A stretch of 64,000 nucleotides of DNA from Taxillus chinensis (Eukaryota; Streptophyta; Magnoliopsida; Santalales; Loranthaceae), in assembly GCA_023512835.1 (NCBI GenBank), contig CM042091.1, positions 48,189,284-48,253,283 of the forward strand. The letters run 5' to 3'. Below are positions 11,540 to 22,169 of the stretch, one piece after another. Position 1 is the first letter of the stretch; every line of letters starts with the position of its first letter. The notes beneath the pieces are model-generated. The model was given only the letters and a program-made list of their open reading frames with translations, had not been told where the DNA came from and made no database searches. Made by a program: the position numbers and the translations under genes.

Positions 11540-12278
11540 CTAATTTTTGAAGTGGCCATTTTTCTAACAATTCCAATAGGTTATGTCATTTCGAGGTTTG
11601 GTCTGTCCTCGCTTCTCGGAATTTGATCTTGATCTGGTATGTCTAGGACGTTGCCCTCTTTCAGGTATTCTCCCTCTACTTTCTGTGCTCAATAAAGAAC
11701 CTGTTAATTCTCCAGTGTTCCTTCTACGAACATCCTCATTAAGAATTAAATCCCTAATTCCTTCAAAAGTCAATGTTGTGGTCCCCAAAGGCATCGCACT
11801 ATCGTAATGGTTCCTGACCAACTATCAGGCAATGAAGAGAGCAACAATAGGGCTTGTACTTCATCATTAAATTTAATGTCTACTAAAATTAATCTTGACA
11901 GGAAAGAATTAAATTCATTTACATGATCTCGTAACACTAAAACCTTCTATCATCTTCGTATTAACAAGTTGGCAAATCAGAAATACCTTATTTGATGCTA
12001 ATGACTTCTCATACATGTTTGATAATGCGTTTATCAAACCATATGTCATCTTTTCTTTGATGATGTAATAGGCGACATTCTTCACCAACGTCAATCTGAC
12101 GACACGCAGGGCTTGCCGATCTAGCAAATCCCAATCTATTTGAGCCATTGTTTATGGTTTCTTCTCGGATAGAGGCAGGTGCTGCTTCTTCTAATACAGA
12201 TTCTTCGATCTGCATCTTCCCAAATCCAAAGTCGCTTCCATCGAACTTGTCAATCTTCACCTTCCCATCTTCTGCCAT
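11540..12278 (-). pseudogene. Copia gag, broken
   Basis: Starts at ATG 12278 with MAEDGKVKIDKFDGSDFGF, the copia gag N-terminus (KFDGxNFxxWK in the family). After a frameshift near 12180 it continues MAQIDWDLLDRQALRVVRL and EKMTYGLINALSNMYEKSL, and later a basic stretch. A zinc knuckle remnant at about 11540-11580 reads YWNC, stop, KNGHF, with the second half also stopped. Both the second CCHC cysteine side and the spacer are therefore damaged. Confidence 0.85.
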
Positions 12279-12302
12279 TGCTCTCACTCATGTGAAAACC
12301 CA

Positions 12303-12314
12303 AGCTCTGATACC
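12303..12314 (-). other. Copia primer binding site (initiator Met tRNA type)
   Basis: On the minus strand TGGTATCAGAGC lies three bases inside the 5' LTR end, the standard iMet tRNA complement of plant copia elements. It is a useful intact reference for the variant sites at 17777 and 46498. Confidence 0.93.
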
Positions 12315-12317
12315 AGT

Positions 12318-12569
12318 TGTTAGGATATGATAACGCACACACAAGCAATTGCAAGATAAAAAAAGGAAGAACAAGCAAATCAAAGAGACACCAAAGATTT
12401 ACGTGGTTCGGTCAGAAAAGACCTACTCCACGGCTGCACTAGGTTTTCATTGTCGCCAACCAAAAAACAATAGCTAGGGTTTACAACATTACATGGGTAT
12501 ATATAGAGTTGCAGAAAATGGGCCAAAATTACATAATCAACTAGGCCCATCAGACTCCACAGCCCAACA
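12318..12569 (-). repeat. Copia 5' LTR
   Basis: Same length as and nearly identical to 9149-9400, with TG...CA termini on the minus strand, followed by the PBS. A TATATATA promoter motif lies at about 12498-12506. Confidence 0.92.
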
Positions 12570-12591
12570 CCCCCCCCCCCCCCCCCCCCCC
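12570..12591. repeat. Poly-C run at the copia target site
   Basis: 22 consecutive C residues directly abut the 5' LTR. The other flank of the element has only five C. The run probably grew from the duplicated CCCCC or its length is misread. Confidence 0.9.
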
Positions 12592-13382
12592 AAAAAAAAG
12601 AAACTCAACAATATCATTAAATATAAAAAGAGGGCAAAAATAATAATAATCAAAGAACCAATCAAACTTCTGCCTCACTCATTTTGCAAGAACCATCCCA
12701 ATAACCATACATCACAACTAATTTCTCGATCAGCCAAAAAAACAAATAATGATAATAATATTTAAAAAAAGGCAGTAAAGCAGTTCTGATATCGGATCAA
12801 AATAGATCACGAAATTCGGAATCAGATATATGTGGCAACTGATGTGTCACTGCCACATAAGCTAGACTATTATTTTGTTTACTCCACCATGGCGCTCTAA
12901 CGTGTCAAGAGTTATAAATAGACCTTGTATACCCTGCATCATTACATGTTTAGGGTTTGAGAGGACACAACATAACTCTCCTCAAAGGCAAATCTCCTAC
13001 CCTCAGGTTGCTCTGGCTCCCCTCCTTGCCACGCTGCATGACCTAGATCTCGCCCCTTTCCCTCTTGGAACACAAAGGTCATTTCTTATGTAATTATAAC
13101 ATTTTACAAATTTTGTTGTACAATTTCTTATAGTTTGGGATCTGTTTGAGTGTTAAGTTTAGTGAGAGTAAATTTTGAAAAATTTATATTACCTGACGTT
13201 TTTGCCGTGTGTTTGATTTCATAGAAATTTATTATTTAGGAAATGTGTTTCTTTTAGATGTTCTTCACTTTTGTTTGATTTATTGTGGTTTCATTGATAA
13301 ATTTTGGAGATGGAGAAGGTTGGTCATATGACCCTAAGGAATCTTTTATTTTGCAAAGTTTGGTTGTAGTTGAAATAAAATC
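12592..13382. other. Spacer, possible promoter fragment
   Basis: No supported gene. TATAAATAG at about 12914 followed by GTTTAGGGTTTGAG and a C-rich stretch (12950-13080) resembles the promoter and leader of an old LTR, but no LTR ends were found. Confidence 0.45.
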
Positions 13383-14418
13383 TGTTGGACCTTATTTTGT
13401 CCGGGTTGGACATATTTTTTTAAATTCATTTTCTCCATACCGCCTCAGCTTGTTGAAGTTTTCGCAGAAAGATGAAGTCCTGGCCATTGAGCCGCAAATG
13501 CCCGATTTTAAGAAATTATTCGAAAGGCCTCCAAATGCCAAAGAGTCAGTCTCGGGCAATAGAAAATCAAATTTTAGGATCAACGCCTTCGACCGCGCTC
13601 GATTTCGAGATCAAACGAAGAAGTTATAGTCAAAACAACGTTCGGACCACTAACGATAGTCAAACAATAATTGACCTTCAAAACAGGCAATCCGGATCAG
13701 GTCACGAACCTCACTTTCCTATTCTACTCGTCATTCTAAGAATTTTGATATATATATATTGTATATTTTCGCTCCCGGAGCGTTTTCAAAAAAATAACAA
13801 AAATATATGTTTTTCAGTGATGAAATAGTTTTGGGACACACAGTACAAGCTTGGCGCAAAAATATTTTTTAAAAAAAAAATTAAAATGACACGGGGACGC
13901 TCGTCACGACACCCCGAGTCCAAAAATAATTTTTCCAGATTTTGCGAAATTCGGATCACCTTACCAATTCCAAAACTAAAAAATGTCAGTTAAAATTACC
14001 CAGTTGAAAAAGTCAGAAACCCTAGCTGCCACCCTCTCTTTTCCCCCCTGTGTCCATCACAAATGTCACTATCTTACTGGTTTTTGTTTTTTTAAAATCA
14101 AATAACAAAATAAAAACAAAACAAAACAAAATAAAAAAAAAGGTCAACTCTATCTCTCTTATCTCTCTCCCGTCTCTCTCACACAATGCGCAGCGCATCA
14201 GCGACGCAGGCCCTGCCATCTCCTCCATGCCCAGCCACTACATCAGAGGTCCCCTTCACACCCATACCGACGCTAGCCTTCCAGCGCACCAAACCAAGCT
14301 CAACCCTCGAGTCTCAACCATGGTTCGCCTCCCCTTCCTCAAATCAAACCCCACCTTAACCCAACCCCGATTCAGAGCCGCCGATTCATCCTTCAGTCTA
14401 AAACCCTAATCCCTAGCC

Positions 14419-14426
14419 TATATAAT
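14419..14426 (+). promoter_or_regulatory. Putative LTR TATA box (TATATAAT)
   Basis: Lies after AACCCTAATCCCTAGCC, about 1.04 kb into the LTR, at the position matching 1965-1972 in the inverted copy and 58979-58986 in the third copy. Confidence 0.55.
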
Positions 14427-15238
14427 GGGAGTCGATCGTCCGTGAGAGGGAGGAGAGGAGTCCTCCCTTGGATCCGCTTGAAAAAAAACTTTTTACATCT
14501 TCTTCCTCTTTTTATTTTGAAAAAAAAAAAACTAGAACATAAACGGGTCCTCTCCTCCTCTCTGGAAAATCGTAAAATAGAACGCATCTCAAAACCTTTT
14601 CTTTCCTTCATCGCCAAAACCAGAGGGCCTCCCGTTCCCCTTGGCCTGAACATCATCGCCGGCCATTGTAGAGCATACTTCGTCCATCATCACATACCCA
14701 TTCCCCTTTTCCTTTCCTTTCAACGTTACCATCACCACCTTCACCGTTGATCACCCATAAGTCTTCATGAGGTCTCAAACGGCTTAGGAAAATGAGTAGA
14801 CGAAGGCGACGTCTCGGTGTGTTGCAACAGTTGGCCGGAGGTTGAGGCGGGGGATATTCGCACTGCTGCAGAGGAGGAGAAACGCTGGAGCAGAAGAGAA
14901 AAACGTTCATTCGAGTGGTGGGTTTTCGTTTTGTAAGTTTTCGTCTGAAATGTATTTGGTTGTTCTAAATACAGTCTCTTGTTTGTCCATTTGGTTTGTA
15001 TTTTGTCTGCTTCGTTGGTGCGTGTCACCACACTGATCCTTTGTTTCCTGGAGCTATACTGCTTATGACTAAATTCGTTGAGTTTTTTTATGCGTCTTGT
15101 GTTGCTTTGTTTTGGTCCATTTTAGTCTAGAGTGTGTTTAATCTCTGTCAGAAAAAAACATAATCTAGTCTTATATGTATACTCTGTGTCTGTCTTATTT
15201 CATCTATCCATAGTTTATTCTTTTTGTTGTTCAATTTT

Positions 15239-15490
15239 ATCATGGTCTGGACATTGGAGCCTTGGTATGCCTGGGTTGTTTTTTTAAATCTCTGTGCCTT
15301 TTGTTTGTCTCACAACAGTTTGTTCTTTGGTTTGTTTGATGTTGTCTCTGTTGGTTTGGTGTGCCTGATTCTTATGATCTGTTTCCTTTATGCTTGTGTG
15401 TTAAAAAAAAAGAGGAGAGAGAGAGAGATAAAAAAGTCTTTATTCAGTGTGATCGTGGTCTGGGCATTGGAACCTTTGTATGCCTAGGTT
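15239..15490 (+). repeat. Direct repeat in the family T LTR leader, spacing about 215 bp
   Basis: Two copies of a roughly 45-bp block (ATCATGGTCTGGACATTGG at 15239 and GTGATCGTGGTCTGGGCATT at 15449), each followed by TATGCC(T)(A)GGTTGTTTT-like sequence. Confidence 0.75.
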
Positions 15491-16365
15491 TTGTTTTGTT
15501 TTGTTTTATGTGCCTTCTGCTTGTCTCGTGAACTCACTGGTTCACCAGTCTATTGTGTCAAGATACATAGGTCACTGGTTAGACTTGATCCTCTGTCCAT
15601 GTTGGCACGGTTCGGTAGCTTTGTTTTACGGTCATCAATATAGCATGAATGCTTTCTTCTTCGTTTCCTCCTCGCCTATCCATGCCTTGAGAGTTACGTG
15701 CGCGTTCTCCAAGCTAGCTCACACCCGACCAACAGATGTTAAGGATGCTTAGCACTTTTTTTTATACTTTTATGTGTATTGTAATGTAATGACCCGTGTT
15801 TGTGGTATGTACGAAGTTAACCACAGATGCCTTGTGAGTGGAAATTGTTGGGTTTTAGGGAGTTTCCTTCCTACACACTTTAGCCCAAGAGGGGACTTTT
15901 GGGAGGTACATGTGACAAGTGATAACATGCATTTATGCCTAGGAAGATGCTATTTGCTATATACGGCGCTTTTAAAGCCGTTTTGTCAGGTTTTAGAGAT
16001 TTATTTTGACCAAGTAGATGGCCTCAAATCAATTGGCGTGCAGAACAAAAGTTTCTTAGAATGATGTCCTCTACCTTCCATAGAAGTTTCAGAGCCAAAG
16101 GCCTTGAAAGCCAATTGGACCAATTGGCGTGCAAGCATTTTTCTCGCATATCGGCCTTCTACATGATGCAAGGAAGCTTGGGGTAGAATTTCACAGCTTT
16201 TGGAGCCGCAAGTCAATTGGGGATATGGCGTGCAATATGGCGTGCAGCCATATTTTTGTACGATCACCTTGGTTTTGTTATTTTAATCATCTTTTCCCAA
16301 AGGGGTATGTTGGAATTGTGGATATTTTGGTGTGTATGGATGTGGGAAGGTCATAGCTTGTTCCA

Positions 16366-16421
16366 TCAAAACTACATCGTTTTGACCTGGGATTCACATA
16401 ATCAAAACTACGTCGTTTTGA
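16366..16421 (+). promoter_or_regulatory. Paired ACGTCGT palindromes upstream of the LTR TATA box
   Basis: TCAAAACTACATCGTTTTGA (16366-16385) and TCAAAACTACGTCGTTTTGA (16402-16421) are near-perfect palindromes centred on an ACGT-type core, as recognised by plant bZIP factors. Both recur in the 3' LTR (22796-22815 and 22833-22852). Their tandem placement 13-70 bp upstream of the TATA box suggests U3 enhancer elements. Confidence 0.6.
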
Positions 16422-16433
16422 TGTTGTGTTATC

Positions 16434-16441
16434 TATATAAG
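16434..16441 (+). promoter_or_regulatory. Element 1 LTR TATA box (TATATAAG)
   Basis: TATATAAGGAGGAG follows the palindrome pair and is conserved in the 3' LTR at about 22865-22872. A TTTAGGGTTT leader and a (GA)n tract follow. Confidence 0.75.
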
Positions 16442-16759
16442 GAGGAGAAGCCCTCTGTTTTAGGTTTTAGGGTTTGTTGTTCCACCAGCGTCGCAGAGAG
16501 AGAGAGAGGGAAGGAGAGCTTCGGTGGCCTTTGGAGCGTCTTGCGTGGGTGGTCGGAGTCTTGCGTGGAAGTGGGAGCAGGAGGACATCCAAGGTAGGGG
16601 TTCTGTTCTTCCTAAATCCTCCTCTCGTTCTAGGGTTCTAGGGTAGATTATGGATTATACCTGTTTATATATATATATAATCCATATAGGTGTGATCTCC
16701 TATATGGATGTTGGCCTTCATTGGCGGTTTTTGATGTATTCTTGGTGTTGGATGGTGAG

Positions 16760-17015
16760 TGCATATTAAGTGTTCGATAAAATGCCTGTGTGAATATGTC
16801 TTTGTGAATATGCCTAGTATGTGTTTGATAATATGCATGTGTGGCTGGGTTTGTGGGTTTGTGAATGTATGCATGTTAAGCGTTTGGTAAAATACCTGTG
16901 GGACTCGCATGTCAAGTGTTTGATTTTATGCCTGATTGGTCGTGCGAACTAAGTGTTTGGTATTATGCTTGTGAAAGGGTGTATGCTACGTGTTTGGTTT
17001 AATGCCTGTGTGACC
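16760..17015 (+). repeat. Degenerate repeat series in the element 1 LTR
   Basis: Six or so degenerate units built on (A)AGTGTTTGrTnnnATGCCTGTG, spaced about 35-50 bp. They are repeated in the 3' LTR at 47247-47505. Confidence 0.75.
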
Positions 17016-17064
17016 TTGTATCTTGTGTTTGTGGAACCCAGTGTTGTGGAAGCCCGGAGCTGGA

Positions 17065-17300
17065 ACTGTTAGCCGTGTGGCTAAGCCTGAGTGGCCGTGG
17101 ATATGTTAGCCCGCGTGGCTAAGCCTTGAGTGGTGTGGATATGTTAGCCCGTGTGGCTAAGCCTAAGTGGCCGTGGATATGTTAGCCCGTGTGGCTAAGC
17201 CTGAGTGGCTGTGGATATGTTATCCCGTGTGGCTAAGCCTGAGTGGCTGTGGATATGTTAGCCCGTGTGGCTAAGCCTGAGTGGCTGTGGATATGTGTGT
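17065..17300 (+). repeat. 38-39 bp tandem repeat in the element 1 LTR
   Basis: Six units of TTAGCCCGTGTGGCTAAGCC plus TGAGTGGCTGTGGATATG. The 3' LTR carries the same array at 47553-47790. Differences between units are mostly at CTG triplets. Confidence 0.9.
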
Positions 17301-17776
17301 GCCGTGTGATTGTGGAATACAACCTTGTTTCTACACCGCACCTCTTATTGTCATTACACCGCACCCGTACACACCCTCATGTAGACGCTAGGAGCATGGG
17401 ATGGGTTGGGGAGACATGATCCCCTGCGAGCCGTGGTTGCTCACCCCTCCCTCTATGTTGTGTTTTCTTTCAGGAACATACGGCGTTAGGTAGGACCCCA
17501 AGGTGGAAGACCTTATTTACTTTACTTGTCTTTCATTTATGTTATTTTGTGGGGATTGATGTAACCCCCCAGTGGGGATGGATTTAAAAGAGGATTTTGT
17601 TGTAATAAAGACTGGTTTGGATTGTGGATTGCTTTAATGAACATTACTTGGATGTGTTGTGGATGTTTAAAATGTTATATTCGGGGTTTGTATCCTAACC
17701 CCTTTGCCCTCCGGGTGGGTAAAAGGGGAGTCACGTCATGGTTTCCTTGGGTCGGAAATCCGGGGCGTGACAAAGA

Positions 17777-17787
17777 TGGTATCGAGC
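17777..17787 (+). other. Element 1 primer binding site, variant iMet type
   Basis: TGGTATCGAGC lies four bases after the LTR end. It equals the iMet tRNA complement TGGTATCAGAGC with one A missing inside CAG. Element 2 has the same variant, whereas the copia element has the full sequence. A missing base in a priming site shared by independent insertions is suspicious of a sequence error at CAG. Confidence 0.75.
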
Positions 17788-18537
17788 ATGGTCTAGTTGG
17801 CCTAGGGTAGTGGGCGGATCTGGCTATCTTGAGTCCTTTGGAGGAGCCTGGAGGGACGTGCCCGATCCACACGGTCCTCTTTGAGCCTCTAAGGTATACT
17901 CGGGATAGTCCGGACCGAGGTAGGATTTGCATGCATTGTCATTAGGGCACTAGTTGCATTCGTTGTCTTTGTGTGATTGTGTGGGTAACCGAGATAAAGC
18001 ATGTGAGAGAAAATATGAAGAACATGATTTAATCGTGCAACTCGATTAACTCGATTTTATGACAACTTGAGTGTGTGCTTGTGGAATTACCGCTTGTGCA
18101 ATGTGGTTTAATGAGAACCGAAATGTGTGCGGTGTGTGTAATTGCATGGATAAATGGTTTGAACGCGATAAAGTTTCAATTGTGCAACTCGAAATTTTGT
18201 GATGATTTGAGCATGAAAGCATGGAAAAGAATTTGTGGTATAGAACCGAGTGCTTGTGAACTTGAAGCTTGTAAAATGTGAACGAACGGAAAATAAAATA
18301 AAATAAAATAAAGTACAATAATGTTGGTGTTCTGTGAATGATTGAGTATGTGCCTTTGTATGGTATTGTGTGGAAGAAGCGATGTTGTGTTCAAAACGAT
18401 GAGATATCCACTTAAGTATAGATTATATGTGCAATGTAAAGGTGTGAACTTGTATAGTCTGTGATGTGCATCCATGAATTTGTGTGGTGATAATGCATGT
18501 TTTGAGGTTAGTTATAGCTCAGAATGCCTAGTCGGTA

Positions 18538-19060
18538 ATGGTATTGAGATTGTTGAGTGATAACCTGGAGCACTGCCTTTTCGTGGAGCCAATGTCTCCG
18601 AAAATTGTGACCTGTACGACTATTGAGGTAGCAGAGAAGCCCGCCCCTCGGGCTGGGCAAGTGGGTGAGCTGCAAGATGTAAGTAATGATCTAATCATGA
18701 CAGAGGTTGGCATCTTAAGCCTGGTAATTCAAGAGTTGAAGGATGAGATTCGACATCTGATTAAGAGCGAGGTACGCCGAGAGCTATCAACCCACATCAT
18801 CGAGGGGAGCTTGGGTGAAAATTAACCGAAGCATAGTTGTCCTAATCGGCAGAAAGGGGCTCAAGAGGCGGACACCGGTTTCCCAAAGGGGTTGTTCTTG
18901 CGGTGGACAACCGGGACATTGGAAAAGATTATGGCAGGAAGAAGTACTAGTGTCGCATCTGTGGAAAAGTAGGACATCTCCGGACAGCCTATTTTGGTAA
19001 AGCAAGTCATGGTGCTAGAGGACTAGCTCAACGAGCTAGGGATAAAGCAAAATTCAAGTG
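18538..19060 (+). pseudogene. Element 1 gag remnant with two zinc knuckles
   Basis: A short acidic/charged ORF (18538-18825, IQELKDEIRHLIKSEVRREL near its end) precedes two knuckle-like motifs in other frames. The first is CSCGGQPGHWKRLW at about 18895-18940, with the last cysteine replaced. The second is CRICGKVGHLRTA at about 18952-18992, preceded by a stop. CxxCGxxGHxxxxC is the nucleocapsid signature. A worn protease-like stretch (GTILIL then a shifted VVSYSF) may follow near 19100-19160. No capsid domain could be traced further upstream. Confidence 0.6.
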
Positions 19061-19164
19061 AGGCTAGGAGGAGAGCATGGCGGAACTTTCCTTAGTCAAG
19101 GGTACGATTTTGATTCTCGCGTGTTAAGATTTTGTTTATTGGTGGTATCATATTCCTTTAACGA

Positions 19165-22152
19165 TAGTGATCGGTTGAGTCTCGTCTCTGGATTAGGTGA
19201 GGATGGGTGAACCTTTGATTGCCGAGTTTCAAGCAATTTAATTAAGACACTTGTGATAGAGGGGTATTCTCGCTGGGTGGGCTCTTGAGCCATTGTTTTA
19301 TGTTAGGTGAGGCTTAGAAGGTCGTTTGAGTTACCATTTTGGATGGACGTAGTAAGACTAATAAATTACTAATGGTAATAAATAGTTGTTGGAAAGAGTT
19401 GGTGGTTTTAATGTGGTCTAAAGTGTTAATCGTATCTTTGTGTGGTAGTCAATTTTGGGCGCCCGTGTGTGAGGAAAGTAATAAATGTTACTGTGTTACC
19501 CCTAATACTCTGGCGTAGGTGAGATTACCTCTGGGTAGTGTGTGACCCCGCCGTGGCAACCTTGAGTAATAGAAATGTGTTTTCATGTGAGTAGAGGTTT
19601 CTATAGATGTACTACCTAAGAAGGATGTTCTTTTGGTAACCTTTCCAAGTGTCAGGGTAGAGGGAGGAAATTGTCACTAGTATAACCCACTCCTTGAGTC
19701 ATTGAGATCTAAATTGATTGGCGAGAGTGGTATGTGGTTTTAAGGTTCTTATGGGGGTCCTGTGGAGATGGCTGCAAATTCTTGGGTGGCCAAATATTGA
19801 CCACGTGTCATGCTGGTGGTGTGTGAAAGACCTTGGGTAATGTTCATAGGATATGTGGTGAAATGGGTTTGCGTATGTATAAAAAAATGTGATGAGTTCT
19901 GGAACTAGGTTATGAGTGAGTTTATAGGATCGTGCCCAGTGAATCCAATCAGTGCAAGTAGGTAAGCGAGTGAGATTGGGCAGGCCTTGTTTGGGTTTTT
20001 CCTCATAATTTGGAGACATCTTCCGAGGGGTTGAGGATGTACTCCTGGTGGTAGGACCATTCCGTTAATCCATCTCCTGTGGTAATAGGCTTAAAAGAGG
20101 CGAGGAGGTGGGGGCTAGTATGTCCTCTCTTACATGTGTTCTACACAGTAGTTTATTTTGTGTGTTGTAGTTGCTTTGTTTTGTTGTGTGTGTTACATAT
20201 GTGTTAAAGGGGTATAGCAAAGTTCTTATGTGTGGGTCTCGTGGCATTCATATGCAGAGGAGTAAGAGGTGGTGCATGCGTATATTATGTGCGGTGTGGG
20301 ATGAAGAGGGGTGTTATGTGTAATGTTGATGTTATTCCTTGTCACGTGTGATGGCATGCTAAGTTAAAGTGTGAAAGTATTGATGAGTTGTGATTCACAG
20401 AATGGAGTCAGATGTGAGTTTTGCTTGTAAGGGGTATTAGTACTACTCCTTTGGGGGAGATTTGTGTCATGCGGCTATTATGGGGTCTTCATGCTACATA
20501 TGTTCTCCTTGAAAGTCTTTCGTGTGCATTTTTATGCGGTAAGTGAGATGGTCCACGCCATCAAAGTGTTGGTGTGTTTGGGAGCTACGTGAATGTCCCG
20601 AGTCGGAGTTTGCATGTCTTGTTTCCCGTGCCTACCCGGAGGAATTAGAGTGACCATATTAAGTCTGCGGCTAGAGCCTGAGTATTTCTTGGTCCATTTG
20701 AGTGTTTTTGCTGGTGTGTTGAGATAAAATGTAATAGTTGATATAGCGGAGTTGGTGGGCCATGAGGTGGAGTATGTCTTGGAGGCAAGGGATTTTCTTG
20801 TGACCTGTGAGTGGTGACACGAGAGGATTCCATTGTGGTCAGGTTGCGAGATAGGAGAGTTTTCGGTGTGGGGAGAACTATGTTGTTCATAGCTACTCGG
20901 CGTCAAGGGATTCCTATCGCGTGGCCCGTCCGCCGACTTGGTAAGGCATTATCTCTTGGGCTATACGGTAAGCCTCGGTTGTGAAGGTTGTGTGGGACCT
21001 TGGTGGATCTTTATTTGACCGTGATCAAGGAGATCGATTCTCAAAGTCGGTGACTAGTGATAGCCCGATAGTGGGTTTTGGTCTTACCATGGTTGTGTGT
21101 GTGGTGCCGCATTTCTCGTTTTTAGTGCATCCTTGGACTCCGTGTGGTGCCAGGTTGACTGCGACCGAATGGTTGAGGGCACACTCCATTCTCGTGTTGT
21201 TGTGTCCGGGCTTGTACTTCGTTCTGCGTCACCATTGGCGCGGTTGGGTTTCAATGTTCCTTGCTTGAGTGAGGTGGTTTTCGCATGATGATGATGGTGC
21301 TGCCGAGGTGAGCTCCTTGTGTGGGAATGTGATTGTGGTTTGCATAATGCTATCCTGTTTGTTTGTGTTTCATTGTGACCTCATTGTGCTTGCTGTTAGG
21401 GCGAGGTCTACCTATGGGCTGAGGCTGAGTTGACTTTAAATCCCAATTGGTGGGTCATTGTTGGGTATTTTACGTTGTGGAGTGTTGGTCCCATTGTGCC
21501 GCGAGTTGGCATCTCCAACATTTGTGGTAATGACTGCATTATGTGTTGCCTTGATCTTTTCGTGTTGTTTACTATTTGGTTTCCCTTTTTGGGGACGGAA
21601 AGTCCAAAGGTGGGACAGTTGTGAGGAAACTCCCAACGGATGCGTTTGTATGGTGTTGGCGACTGGGCAGTGGAACGTTAAACGTGTAGCAGTGTTTTGT
21701 GAGTTGTTCATTGTGGTTGTGTTTATGCCTGTGACTACTTGTGAAGTATGTGTTAGGTGAGGAGAAGACGTAGGAGCGTGAGTCCATGAACCGGGAGAAA
21801 GCCCGCGAGTTGTTCGAGGACGAACAATCTTAAGAGTGGGAGGTGGCTGTTGGCCAAGGGATAGTGATGTGTTTTCTTGTATTAGTTATGTATGATTTAG
21901 TGTATTTGTATTGTCTTTTAGACATGTGTTCATATTTGTGATGTGTTTTGAGATGTGTATTTGTGACATGCGGATATATGTTATATGCATTATTGTGATG
22001 CATGTGGTTATGGATTATGGTGGTACCTTGTTATGTGCCGTTATGTGTTGTGCGCGGTGTATGACCCATTTGGGTGTTGTGGCTCGCCGTGTGGCAAATG
22101 GGTAGCTTGTGTTTGTTTTCCTTGTATGTTGTTTCTTTTCGAGGACGAAAAG
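19165..22152 (+). other. Element 1 internal region without recognisable pol
   Basis: Three kb of G/T-rich sequence in which I could find no RT (YxDD), RNase H or DDE integrase motif in any frame. It ends with two copies of a GAGGACGAA(C/A)AATCTTAAG-like motif, at about 21817 and 22141. Either pol has been replaced by unrelated sequence or it is decayed past visual recognition. Confidence 0.55.
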
Positions 22153-22169
22153 TCTTAAGGGGGAGAGGA
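22153..22169 (+). other. Element 1 polypurine tract
   Basis: TCTTAAGGGGGAGAGGA directly precedes the 3' LTR TGTAATGACC. Confidence 0.88.

Larger units (their letters stand above)
9149..12569 (-). mobile_element. Ty1/copia LTR retrotransposon, integrase-deleted, minus strand
   Basis: Two 252-bp LTRs in the same orientation (9149-9400 and 12318-12569) bound 2.9 kb of internal sequence. Read on the minus strand the order is 5' LTR, iMet-type PBS, gag, zinc knuckle, protease, GAG-pre-integrase, RT, RNase H, PPT, 3' LTR, which is the copia order except that the integrase core is missing. Total length is 3.4 kb against about 5 kb for the superfamily. The flanks are CCCCC on both sides (9144-9148 and 12570-12574), consistent with a 5-bp target duplication, though the right one sits in a 22-base C run. 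The CEPCVFGKQ block and short LTRs suggest the Tork lineage, but that is tentative. Confidence 0.92.
13383..15784 (+). mobile_element. Family T solo LTR, left part (split by element 1)
   Basis: Begins TGTTGGACCTTATTTTGTCC and is homologous, in opposite orientation, to 1-3048. It is interrupted at 15784 by element 1 and resumes at 48263, ending GATGACA at 49623. Together the halves make about 3.76 kb. The flanks are AAATC (13378-13382) and AGATC (49624-49628), four of five bases alike, as for a worn target duplication. Neither a PBS nor a PPT with a coding body adjoins it, so it is best read as a solo LTR left by recombination between two LTRs. The 5' and 3' ends resemble those of element 3, so both belong to the same broader Tat group. 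Confidence 0.82.
15785..17772 (+). repeat. Element 1, 5' LTR
   Basis: Starts TGTAATGACCCGTG and ends GGCGTGACA. It matches 22170-23021 plus 47045-48257. Relative to the 3' copy it lacks about 55 bp after CACACTTTAG (near 15885) and has a much shorter GA run (16492-16508). It carries an upstream palindrome pair, a TATA box and two tandem arrays, described separately. Confidence 0.93.

Noticed and set aside
20532..20906. 124-residue minus-strand ORF inside element 1
   Set aside because: Antisense to a retrotransposon interior, with low-complexity Ser/Thr/His composition and no recognised domain.
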